From assembly GCA_028023455.1 (NCBI GenBank), contig JAQFVV010006335.1, positions 2,092,412 to 2,156,411 on the forward strand: a DNA stretch of 64,000 bases, in the 5' to 3' direction. The notes under the pieces were generated by a model. It worked only from the letters and a program-made list of their open reading frames with translations. It ran no database searches and had not been told where the DNA came from. The stretch is from Epiperipatus broadwayi (taxonomy: Eukaryota > Onychophora > Udeonychophora > Euonychophora > Peripatidae). The position numbers were made by a program, and so were the translations under genes. Below, piece by piece: positions 46,470 through 58,710 of the stretch; the stretch's first letter is position 1; every line of letters starts with the position of its first letter.

Positions 46470-47150
46470 TGAGAGAATCCAAAAAAAATGGAATTTTATA
46501 ATAAAAATATGTATTTATTCTTAGATATTACAAATTATATCCCCTTCAATGTATTGTCAATTTTATGCAGTTGTCAGTCTAAATGACTTTACTATTTATT
46601 TAGTTAGTTCTAAAACTCTTCTGATACCTTTTAACAGTGCCATAGTTTTTCTTCACCACTTCTAAGTCTGCAAAATAATATCTCTGGGACACTTTGCCAC
46701 TTGGGGCAATAATAAAATGTCACATGGAGTGAGATCAGGCAAATATGGCTGATGGTTAAGCTGGGTAAAGCTGTTTTTATTTGAAAATTGTTTTATACAC
46801 AAGGCTTGTGAACTGGTACATTATCATCACAAATCAAAACATTTTCATTTTGGTGCATTATCCAAATGATTCATAAATTGTCGATAAAATGTTGTTACTA
46901 ATGAATTCTGAGTGAAGAATGTCATTTGCATTAAAACAATATCAACAATATTTTTCACTCACCAGATTGTTTGGAACATTGATGAAATTGACATTTCCAC
47001 TGAACCAATAGTAGATATGTGACATCACCAGAGCATCTTGCTTGTAAACTATTTCAAGCATTACGACTGTTCCCCCTTCCATTTTCTCAAAAAACATCAG
47101 ATTTTCACATTGTTTCATTTTTTCTGCCATTACAAGTATAAACAAACATG
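46470..47150 (-). mobile_element. Mariner-type DNA transposon relic, internally deleted
   Basis: On the minus strand the N-terminal part (47145-46942) reads MAEKMKQCENLMFFEK, MLEIVYKQDALVMSHIYYWF, which matches the helix-turn-helix start of mariner transposases of the SETMAR/GVQW type (LK..YG.(D/E)ALS.S...EWF). About 200 bases later the catalytic part follows as LICDDNVPVHKP, then HQPYLPDLTPCDILLL, matching DNAPAH and PYSPDLAPCDFFLF. The middle of the transposase is missing, and stops and frameshifts are present. The plus-strand end near 46470 (GAGAGAATCCAAAAAAAATG) may be a terminal repeat, but the partner end was not found. Confidence 0.65.
46942..47145 (-). pseudogene. Mariner transposase N-terminal fragment
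   Basis: A 67-codon frame carrying the N-terminal DNA-binding region of a mariner transposase. It is followed by sequence without similarity, consistent with an internal deletion before the DD34D core. Not functional. Confidence 0.55.
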
Positions 47151-47410
47151 TGAGATGAACTTAACAAAAATATTTACTATGTGGCACAACAACATCATTT
47201 AATATTGATTATCATCAGATTGATGTAGAGGAGTCTCACAATAGGCATCTAATGGCAGAATCATGTTTTACAATGTGTTAAGCCTACAGAGAAATATTTT
47301 GGGTATTTTCTTATAAATAATAATTGATGAAATTGAAAGTTTTTGGAATTTTTTTTAAAAAACATCATCATAAATGAGGTTTTGTTCATTAGATAGCTAC
47401 ATATATATGT

Positions 47411-49972
47411 TGAAACAGTAAGATTCGTATTCGAATCTTAAGTTTCACCTTTTTCTGTCATCTCTCACTGACCGGTCTATCCTGCCCAAATTTAAACTTT
47501 TTGATATCGAGTTGTGTGTGTAACAATATTAAAAATGTATAAATATATGTAGAATTCAGCATAAACACGCACACATTTCAATCTCAAATTAAATGCAATA
47601 AATACGGATAAAATAATATAATTTAGATTTCTTTTAGTTATATGATTTTGTGTAATTTTAATCATTTATTTTGGATTATAAAGTTCGTATTTATTGCTTT
47701 GTTTAAATTTCATTTAATAATAATTCTAAAAATATCTGATGTAATATTTAATTAAAAGTTAAAATAATCTTATGTTCCCTTTTTGTTTTTGAAATTTAAA
47801 AGCATCGGTCAGTGATAGATAATAGATTAATCAAAGAAAAATTCCCCAAAATATAATTAGTAAATGTAAAATGTAAACAATAGAATGGCAGCTTTCTTTA
47901 ATTAAAAAAACAACAAAATGCATTGATTATTCTCAGGGCAGATTAAGTAGAACCTAAAAATATCTTAACAAAAATGTGGGAGATAAAGATAAAAAAAGAG
48001 GCCATCTTAGACTTGCTGGAGACATTCACTTAAACTTTAGCTTTGCTCTCGATCACTGAGAGTCTCCAAAAATATAAAAATAATTGATTCCTGCAAGGTA
48101 TGACCGAGTAAAGCACCTAGATTATTCTCCATCGGGAGATGGCCTACCGGATGCTGAAATTTCCATTGCCCATCATAAATTCACCATGAAGATCTGCTGC
48201 CTGAAATAAATGAAAAAGCTGCTGCTGTTGTGAAATTAAATGAAATATCTAAATACAAGAAAGACTTGCCACTCGTGAACTTTTTGCTGCTAAACTAATG
48301 GAATCGGAGGACTTTTTATAAAACAGGTACCTGTCTGTGTTCAAACTCTAGAGTACTCTAATAATATGCTATAGCTCTTCTTCATACTACTTATCTAAAT
48401 TATAAAATGTAAAACTACCATTTGTATAGCTAAAACTGAATAATTAACTTAATGTGTAAATTTCTCTACTAATCTAGCTTACCTCATTCTATATTGGTGC
48501 GTATTTCTATAATCTACATTTCTATCTATAGTTATTATTTAATTATTGCATGCTCATAATTATTTCAATTTTCAAAGTTTAAATCTATGATCGCTTAAAA
48601 CAATGAATGCGTGTCAAATTTTCATTAATATTTACTTTCCTAAATAACTTTACTTTCATATAAATCGACATGCATTCAATGCTTCATTTATTGTAATGCA
48701 GGATCTACTACTTCGCAAATGGCTGACATATTAGTTATAATAATTTCCAATTTATATATGTTTGGTATTTATTAAATTATCATGAATAATTCCATAGAAT
48801 TACATTTCTTTGAGAGTCACCAACGTTCTTTAGTAAATGTTGATAATGTCGGGCCGAATTAGAAATCAATTTAAATCTTATCATAATCGTTTATAAGTAT
48901 ACATGTGTTACGTTTTAGAGACGTGATGACCCATTCTGCTGTGAAATTTCCGGATTCTTCAGGGTTGAAATTAACCCCAGTTGTCCTACACAAGCGGGCA
49001 TAATGGGTGCTTCCGTAGGACTTGATGTCATGCAGCCAGCTGGCAAAAATGCGACACAGACCACTTGTCCCTGGTTATGCTTATGTGACACCTTACTTCG
49101 TCGGGTCGGGGCAGAGACCAGCCTGACATTCTTATAAACCCATTCACGGCATTGCAGTTTCAATATACTGCCATTCCATATCGCCTTTCTAAAGCGTACC
49201 ACATGTTCCTTTGCTCAATTCTATTATTCTATATATCACTCTGCCTCTTCATTATCTTCATCATTCACTCTCAAATAAATGTTTGCTCTTAGTCATAAAA
49301 TAAATAGTTTAATTAAATAAATATATGTCTGCCGCTACTCTTAAATCTTACTTTAGACTCTTGCATTGCAAAGGTATAAATTCCCCAAGGCATGCATTAG
49401 AAATACTTACTCGAGAATTTTAGGTAGCTGAGATTAAGCCTTCAAATAAGTGAATTCCCTTTGTAAACATTGCAGTATCGGAAATACCGCTACTGAGTTC
49501 CCAATATAAAATAATTTGTAAATAAATAAATGTATTCTTTAAAATATAATCATGTTGCAAATCCCACTACTGAAGCTGTTAGTCCATAGAATATTAATGA
49601 TTGTTTTATTAAAATGTATTAATAAATAATTTTAAACTATATGCCTGCAGTTACGTTTCATTTATTCGATACCCATTCTATCTAATATTTCCTCGATTAA
49701 GTAAATATGAATGTTTAATTAATATTAGTTTGATTATTGGCTAACTCGAGAATAAAATCATGAATCTCTTGCATATCCCTGACCACCGTGCCTAAGGAAA
49801 TATTTACTAATGTCGCATCAGATGCATTGTTTCGTGGATTGTATTGTGGAACCGATAAACTATGTTCGAACTCAGTACCACAGGTAGCTTTGCTACTCGA
49901 TGGTGCTGCTGTTCTGTATGGTGGTCGAATTCTGCACTATGTTTATGAGTCACACATTTTCTGACCGTTACA
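47411..49972 (+). mobile_element. Solo LTR 2 (2562 bp) with 4-bp target duplication
   Basis: It begins TGAAACAGTAAGATTCG and folds back on CGAATCTTAAGTTTCA, and ends CTGACCGTTACA. The four bases before it (47407-47410) and the four after it (49973-49976) are both ATGT, a target duplication of the length expected for some LTR elements. TGAA start, hairpin and GACCGTTACA end match the Gypsy LTR design (TGAAGC..., GACCGGTACA), though the interior does not obviously align. A donor-like AG|GTATGA is at 48098. A G+C-rich block at 48905-49210 is described separately. Confidence 0.6.
48905..49210. other. G+C-rich block in solo LTR 2
   Basis: This 300-base stretch has close to half G+C, about twice its surroundings. 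On the minus strand a 95-codon frame (49202-48915) is open and starts with ATG, but its composition (QVVCVAFLPAGCMTSSPTEA) brings no family to mind and it lies inside an LTR-like sequence. It could be regulatory (R/U5) sequence, an inserted SINE body or a small gene. No A or B box was found. Confidence 0.35.
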
Positions 49973-49976
49973 ATGT

Positions 49977-52900
49977 GTATATATAATCTGCATATATAAT
50001 ATAAAATTTAAGCAGAAGTTACTAAAACACCTGGAAAGCTATATGTAAACTAATTCAACTCTGTAAATAAATGAAAAAATACTGGATGAACCCACATACA
50101 GTTTTAATTAAATTGTATATACATATTCAATTTATTAACTTGTTACAACACATATATAAGCCTGAAATTTATTGATTTGTTACAACACATAACATGAATT
50201 TTATATATTAATGTACATTTCAGGGCAACAGTAAGCTATTCTGAAAATAATATAAACAATCAGGAGAAAGATCTCATATTTAACATTCCCTAAATATTAA
50301 ATGCATCTTTCAATGTTTACTCTGTTTTCAGTAACTTTTCCATGTAAAACATGTTATATTTTTTTTTAGAAAAATAATATAATTTCTCACATCATTCAGT
50401 GATTATTATCATTTAATAAATGGCTGAATACATAATATAAAGTAGCACTGCAAGGATAACTAGCTTTTTTTTTGACATTCAAAATGGATTAAAATAAATA
50501 ATAAAAATAAATCAACTGAAAAATGTTTAAACTGATTAAATAATAATGATAATCTGAAGATAATGAAGTAATTATATACAAATCAGTAGTTTTTATTTTT
50601 CATTTTTTTTATTTTTATAAACACCTTTGTGTGTTTGTGTTTTATTGCATAGTGTATTATATGACATAGTTCAACCACTGCAATTGAAATATTAGGTGGA
50701 TCTTTTTAAATATTAATGTATTTTTGACTTTTTTAATTGTCTTGACCTAGAACTTTTCTAATCATGACTAACTAAACATGTGATGACTATACTATAAATG
50801 ACATTAATTAAATTTATTAATTTCAGTCATTTAATAAATAAACTAGTTATTTAGTTTTAATAAAATTATTTATTTACTTTTAAATTAAATATTATTACTC
50901 AAAATTACACACATTTTTTTTTCTTCTATTTAAATGTTCTTTAAAATTGTCACTATTTAAAGTACCTTTTTATAAAATATTCTTTTTAATAATCCCTTTT
51001 AAAACTTTTAATCTATTACTTGTATGCACAAATATCTATGCACACATATAAACTAGATATAACCAGTATTTTAAAAACAATGAAGTTAAATTAATTACAA
51101 AAAATAAGTTAAAACTTATCCCAATTAGTTATCTTTAAGCTTAATGTCTCAAATTTTAACTGCAAACAAATATTTTACTAACTAATACTTCATGAATTAC
51201 AATTTTAAAGGTATTTATTTTAAAAAAATTAACAATAAAAATCATTAACAGAAATAAAATAACCATATTTTATAAATCATTAGAACAAATTTATTTACTG
51301 CACATATTTAACACAGAATGCTTCAAATAATTTTTAATCCAGATTTAAAGTAATAATTTTGGATTTTTAAATAGATACTAAGTAAGCTAGTTATTTTTTT
51401 TAAATAATTAATAATCAAACATGATGAATGATTTGTTTTACTCAGGAAATCAAGACAACTAGCTATGTTTTTATATAGTTTAACAACAAGGAAATTTATT
51501 TATTAGAATAAAGGTTAAAAACATTTTTTTAAACATTACACATTATATTTAACTCATAGTATTATATATATATATATATTAAATTTACAATTTAAATAAC
51601 CACAGAAAATTATGAACTTTAATTTTACAATCACTGCAACCTATATAATTTATCTAAATGATTAACATTGCAACATTTTTCTATGTTAGTTAGATTTAGG
51701 ATGAGGTTAAATCCAAAACTCTAGATTTATTATAGTAATTTTATGCCATCAGTCTTGAAAAAATAAACAGAAGCTGAAGTCACTTAATCAACATTTATAT
51801 TTATAGCATACATATGTATGCCTTACTGTTGTTTGTATTTGTTTTTATATAAAAAGATGGTTTATAAAAAAAAATTCCTTTGGTTATTATCAGATGTCAA
51901 TTTAGCTATTAATTTTGTGACATTTTTTTGGCATTATTTAGTGTGATAATGATTTTTAAAAAATCAGAACTATATTAAATATATAAATTTGTATAACTAT
52001 GTGCATTTAAAGAAAAAAATTCTGGATTTGCTTAAAATAGATTATTAGTAGTTAATAATTCATAGAAGCATCTATTATTCTTATTTTTCAACTATTAAAA
52101 GAAAGCTATATTTTGGTGATATCTGAAATACATTACAGTTTTTCGTTCTATAACTATTTTTTTTTAAATATGACTAATAATTATTCTTATTTATATATGA
52201 AACATACTTCATTTATCTTACAATTTCTCAGATTTCAATTTAAAACTTCAGTTGATCACATATTATATTCTCTTTTGATAATATGTATTTGCATTTATTA
52301 TATATATATATGTTTGTAAATATTTTCTGGATTTATTTTTAATGGAATATCGTTGATGAAAATAGTTTGATAAAGCATATAATATAACTCCAAATATTGA
52401 GCTTCTTGGACAAAATGTGATAAACTATCATTAATAAGTACCAAATGTTGCCTTTTTAAATAATATATTATTTGTTAGTAATGTTTACTTGCCTCTACAA
52501 AAAGAAAATGGCTTATATATGTGTGTGTACCTTATATGTGCATATAGATTATTTGTCATCAAATAAATATTTTTTTTATTTATAAATTTTATAGCTATTG
52601 GATTTTGTCCAAAAAATTAAGTTTTTAATAGTTTACAAAAATTGCAATCTTAAGGCAGATTTATTTTCTTGGGAAACGAATTTTATTCTGCATGTTAATA
52701 TCACTTAAGGTCATGAAAGTGAAATATTACAAGTGTAGAAAATCACTAGAGAGCGAAGGTGGTCTTAAAAAGTGTTGTAAAAAATGGCATTGAAAGTTTT
52801 GGTAAACTGTTACATTTAATTTAAACGTCTGAGATTTATGAAACCTGTCAGTAAAGAATTTTAGCTAATGATCGTCTTTTTTATGAGTTTATTTATTTAT

Positions 52901-55647
52901 TTAAAAAAAATCTTAATTATTTAAAAGTCATTAAAAACATTAAGTTACTTAAATCTCAAGAAGTCGTTCATCATTGCCAGAAATGAACCAAAAATGATTT
53001 ATGCCTTAATTTTACAATTTGTCATATTTACTTAATGATTAAATTAAAAGTAACAAAACATAAATACATTTTTAATACTGAATAATAAAGCTTTAAATAT
53101 TCATAAACAAGTAATTTTGTTACGATTACTTATTAAAGTTAAATATTTATGATCGTAAAGATTTTTCCACAAAAAGTTAATTAACAACTATGTATAAACA
53201 TTTAACTTTTTTTCTTATTTACTATGAAAATTGTTTAAAAAAGAAATATAATTTCTATTTTATATTAAAATAAATTTAAGCTACCTTAAATTAAATGTAA
53301 ATCAATTTTAAAACAATCGTCATGTAATGCATATTTAATTGCATGAATAAATTGATAGTGTAATGTACATACATTTTAGAAAGAGCCTTCATTTTTAACA
53401 GCAGAAGAGCATTACCAATAAGACATGTAAATATAACTACTGTTCACTCTATATTAATAGTGAATTAGGACCAATTTAACATCAAGCATGAATATTTAGT
53501 CCTATGATTATATATTAATTCAAATATTAATATTTTGTCATCAGATGAGTTGTCATTACAGTATTAATATAATTGGATGGCCAATGGTCTATGTCAGCTG
53601 AAAAATATATTATTCCTGCAATTTATGTATACTCTAGAGTGATTGTATATTTTTTTCATGTTGTATGACAGCTATAGTAAAAAAAAAACCTCTTTTCATA
53701 TTTTTTTTACTATATGATTTAATGTATGGTTAGATTAATGTTGGTACATAAAAGTCCAAACATGATGCTCAAACCAAAAATTTTCAGTGCTCAGACTTAT
53801 TCTGAACATTCTGAGCAATAAAGGTATTGGATTATTTACAAATTTATAATTTCTATTATTTTTAAAATTAAAAAAAAAACAATAGCATTTCTTGTGTAGT
53901 CATTATACATTCTTATAAACAATAGTTTTTATTAATTGAAGGAAAATATAGATTCGTATTGTGTATTTAAAATAATGTCAATCAGACCTTGACATACAAG
54001 ATAATTTATTACATTTTGCTTAAGACAACTTTTATGAAAGTCAATTTTTTTTTCATTTGGGCAATCTGGATGTAGAATGTAAAAATATTTAATTGAAAAT
54101 AAGCATCACAACTTGCAACAAAAGACAGCATGAAATCTGAAAATGTTATTAAATACATTTTACATTTTTTGAATGTTTATTCTTTACATATGTCAGGAAT
54201 TGTTTACATAAGTCAGATTTATGTAAATGAAAAGCTCTCAATATATTTATTTATATAAATTCAATCATACAAATTTTTGAAATAATATGTCCAATCACTT
54301 TTTCAAAACAAAAATGGAGAATTGTAATAACTTTTTTTCCAAATGTTTTGTATTATTGCTAACAATTCAGCAGTGATATAGGGACACAATAATGTGCACC
54401 CCATTGATTATTAAAAAAAATTAGCCAGAATGCAGATTTTAAAATTTTACTTAACTAAAAATTGATCCAGAAAACTTTAATATGTTCTATTCTATCATCA
54501 CATTTAGCATCACAAACAATTCATTGCACAATTATTACTTAACATCTTTGCAATATATTTGATAAAGAAAAAAATTTTAAATGCTTTCAGCTTACTGGTA
54601 CACATTAGTCATTTCCAAGTATGCTTTAAAGACTGTACCTTTGTTTTCAACTTTAGTCATATGACACTATCTTAGAAAAGTTAATAATAATTATCATTAC
54701 TATAAATTGATGAAAAGATTAATTAATATTTTAACATGATATTATCTTGCTCTAATTTAAAAAATATACAAAAATATATTCTTCTTTTTGAATATCCAAA
54801 ATTATTTTATGACAATATAAGACATAAAATATGGTGATAAGAAAAAAAAATTTTTTTTCACTTAACATATCAAATAATTATGTATTTTTTTTTTCAAAAC
54901 ATTAACTTATTGAATTAAATATATTTGATGCATATATTGTAAAATATTGATGTTGTGTTTGAATCAACATAAAATATAAAGTTAATCATCATTTAAATTA
55001 CTTAAAATATAGTCATTCTTAAAGGTAAAAAACATAATTTAAAATATACCTCATTTACCTTAAAATTTATCTTTTATTTAAAATATAATTTAAATGATTA
55101 GAAAGGTAAATTTGAAATATTTTACTATTAATCTTGATAATGACTACAATTAAATAGGGGAATTGTGTTAATTTTGCATTTTATAATAACCCAAGAAAAG
55201 AAATCAAGATTTTATATACTAGTAGCAGTAATTTATTTAATTTTGGCTAGTGAGTTTATTGTAACTTAACACATACTTAGCTTGTTATATTGACTTGCTT
55301 AGCTTTTTGCATTTATTAATATTTTTACTTTATTATTTTACATTATTATACACATATGCATATATATTTAATTAAAAACCAGTCAACACTTAGACAATTT
55401 CAATAGCAATCAAAAATTTCAAGCTGTTGTCAAGGCACCCTCCTGTTAACAATACAGGTTGTTTATTTAATTCTTTGTTTAATTAACCAATATATGTTAA
55501 TTGATTGATGTCCTAAATCTGAAAAAGAATTTATCAGTGCAGAATTTTACAAGTTTGTTTCTATTATGTGGTACATATAATAGTGATATCTATTTTTGTT
55601 GTTTATTGTATACTGTTGTAGTATTTAATAGTTTAATTAATAATGTT
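49977..55647. other. Long AT-rich non-coding stretch
   Basis: I see no gene, RNA or element end. The only tracked frame of note (52113-52319) is Phe/Tyr/Ile/Leu-rich and without motif. Short AT runs occur near 51566 and 52300. Confidence 0.5.
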
Positions 55648-56437
55648 ATTAGGATTGTTTGTAATAGTTTGTAAACCCTTACATTTATTATTTCAATTAT
55701 AATTAGAATTTTGTTTTTAATTAATCGAAATTTTATTTATTTTACATATTAACCCTCGTAAAAAGCACATGCACAATAGCTTGAAAGGCTGATTTTAAAT
55801 GTATTACAATTATAAACATAGCACTATATAAAATAAATGCTTATTTACATATATTAAATAAGTAATTTTAGAAAATGGTGGATCAATAAAAAAAGTGGAA
55901 TTTTTATTTAATAAGCGATATTCAAATGCTTATAATGAGCTAAACTTTATTAATTTATCAAATAATAGTATACATTTAATTCAGAAATGGGCTTTGAATT
56001 TAAAGGCAGTTGGGGCAGGTTTAAGAAATTAACTGAAAATACTTTTGTGGATTTAAGGATTGTTTGTAATAGTTTGTAAACATTTAAATTTATTATTTCA
56101 ATTATAATTACAATTTTGTTTTTAATTAATGGACACTTTATTTATTTTACATATATTAAGTAAGCAATTTTAGAAAACGGTGGATCGTTAAAAAAGTGGA
56201 CTTTTTATTTAATAAGTGATATCGACATGCTTATAATAAGTTAAACGTTATTAATTTATCAAATAATAGTATACATTTAATTCAGAAATATGTTTTGAAT
56301 TTAATGGCAGTTGAGGCAGGTTTAAGAAATTAACTGAAAGTACTTCTGCAGATTTAAGGATTGTTTGTAATAGTTTGTAAACCATTAAATTTATTATTTC
56401 AATTATAATTACAATTTTGTTTTTAATTAACGGACAT
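55648..56437. repeat. Satellite-like tandem repeat with a ~300-bp unit
   Basis: Units begin AGGATTGTTTGTAATAGTTT at about 55651, 56058 and 56358. The middle unit is 300 bp; the first is about 408 bp because of an extra ~100 bp (near 55752-55850). The third stops after about 80 bp, where an (AT)n tract begins at 56438. Shared blocks include TTTAATTCAGAAAT, GTTTAAGAAATTAACTGAAA and ACGGTGGATC. Confidence 0.8.
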
Positions 56438-57060
56438 TATATATATATATATATATATATATACGAAGATTACTCATACCTATGTATATATATATGCATT
56501 TGTGGCTAGGAATACCACAAACATATTTAAATGTTTGTAATATTTAATTGTAAATGAGTACTTTATTTGCACTGATCATTGATAAAACCTTATATTCAAT
56601 TTTTAATAAGCAGTCTTCATTTATAAAAACAAGATAGATTTTAATTTATTTAATTAAATTGTAATTGTTATCATAAAAAAAAATTATTATAAATACTGTA
56701 AGTTAAAGATAATTAAAAATTTCAAAAATGGATTAAACGTTTATAAGTAGATTGTATGCTAAAAATTATAATTATATATTTTAATAATTGAATACAAGTA
56801 TACTTTATATACTTCGAGTTTGGATGTAATAATACAGAATTTGAAGATATATCTTCAAGCTCCCTTCAGTAAGCCACAGTTTTTTCATACAAACTGTACA
56901 CATGACCAGAAACATGTGTGTGAGAGATAATTTATCTTTTTCACATGTGTGTGATCATGTGTATCAGTTATATAAGACAGAGTATATTGCTAAAGAGAGC
57001 TTGACAATCTGTGTTCAAATCCTCTATTTTTAATTATATTTTTATACTTATATAATCAAA
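56438..57060. other. AT tract and unassigned sequence
   Basis: An (AT)n tract of about 24 bases at 56438-56461 is followed by AT-rich sequence without a recognised feature. A short GATATATCTTC/GAAGATATATC-like self-complementary motif occurs near 56842. Confidence 0.4.
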
Positions 57061-58610
57061 ATGTTGAAATAAGTTGAATACTGAGGATATTCTCAAATCC
57101 AAACACAAGTAGAGAATTTTGAAAGATAAGAACAGCCATTTTATCCTTAAACATACATTCTAATTATATAGGTGAATCTAAAACATCTTAGTTTGAGAGC
57201 ATGAAGATATTACTTCATGCTGTTTACATCTATTATTTTCTTTTATATATTATCATTAGCAAAGTCTTTTGATTTACTATACATTAATATTTAAATACTT
57301 TAAACAGACTTTAACCTGTGTTCAATGAGCTTTGAAATTTGTAATAATCAAATATATTTTGCCGATAGAGGGACCTTCCGAACCATGATACAAGATAGTG
57401 ACTTTTATAAAGATAAGAGAGGCCAAGTGGCCATTTTATTTTTAACCTAAATTTCCACTTATATAGGCAAATATGAAGCATTTTGATTGGGGAGCATGAA
57501 GTTGTTTTCTCCATTGTTTATGTCCACTATTTCCTTTACAAATTTACTTATGAAAAATATTGCGATTTAGAGCGAGTTAATATTATGGTCTTAATATTGG
57601 AAATTCTATAATCTATTGAACAGTAGTGATTAATTGATTGAGCACACAGAAATTATATGTAAATACTTTAAACAAAATTTAATCTGTGCTTAATGTGCTT
57701 TAAACTTCATAATAATCAAGCATATTTTGCCAATAGAGAGACTTTCCAAACCACAACACAAGATAGTGACTTTTATAAAGATAAGAATGACCAATTAATT
57801 TGTAAAGGAAATAGTGGACTTACACAATGGAGAAAACAAATAGTTCATGCTTCCATATCAAGATGCTTCAGATTTGCCTATATAAGTGGAAATTTAGGTT
57901 AAAGATAAGATGGCTGCTTGGCCATTCTTATCTTCATAAAAGTCACTATCTTGTGTTGCAATTTGAATGGTTCCTCTATCAGCACAATATGTTTGATTAT
58001 TACAAATTTTAAAGTGCATTGAAAACAGTTTAAAGCCTGTTTAAAATATTTACATATGCTTTCTATGTGTTCAATAAATTAATTTATACTATACATTAAT
58101 ATTATAAATTATTAGAAACTATAAAGTATTCAATATTATTTACTAAGTGCAAAAATCATTTGTAAGAAAAGAGAAAGGATTTTTATCCTTAATATATGTA
58201 TGGTAGTGATCTTATAGTAGATCCTTTCAAAAGTCACTATGGTGTGATTGGATTTAAGAGTATCCTCAGTGTTCAACTTGACTTCATTGAACTATTATAA
58301 AATAGAACAATGTATACATTAAAGATGGAGTTTTTTTTTAATCATATATAATCTTTGCACTTAGTATATAATAGTTTCTAATAGTTTATAATATTAACAT
58401 GTAGGAATATGAAATGTTTCATAAATGTTAGTATATGGAAAAAAAATGGATGTAAAAGTGAAAAAAAATATCTTCATGCTCTCAAGCTAAGACACTTTAG
58501 ATATACCTATATATTTAGAGTGTAGTTTAAGAAAAAGATGACCACTCTTATCCTTTCAAAATTTTCTATCTTGAGATTGGTTTGAGATTATTCTCAATAT
58601 TCAACATAAT
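57061..58610. repeat. Interlocked inverted-repeat cluster
   Basis: Three sets of related sequences alternate in orientation. Set 1: 57298-57432 and 57661-57795 in direct orientation and 57916-58052 in inverse orientation, marked by ACAAGATAGTGACTTTTATA and AAGATAAGA. Set 2: 57440-57545 and 57800-57905, inverted to each other, marked by CTAAATTTCCACTTATATAG. Set 3: 57061-57213 matched in inverse by 58468-58610 and partly by 58226-58285, marked by GAGAGCATGAAGATATTA. The right half can fold as a long hairpin (57661-58052). No transposase was found. Probably foldback or MITE elements of one family, rearranged or nested. Confidence 0.7.
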
Positions 58611-58631
58611 ATCACTGAGCTATTATAAGAT

Positions 58632-58633
58632 CA

Positions 58634-58673
<40 letters not shown>

Positions 58674-58706
58674 CCTGATATTATATATATATATATATAT
58701 ATATAT
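58632..58706. repeat. Two (AT)n tracts
   Basis: About 20 units (58632-58671) and about 12 units (58682-58706) separated by TTTCCTGATA. Confidence 0.9.
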
Positions 58707-58710
58707 TAAA

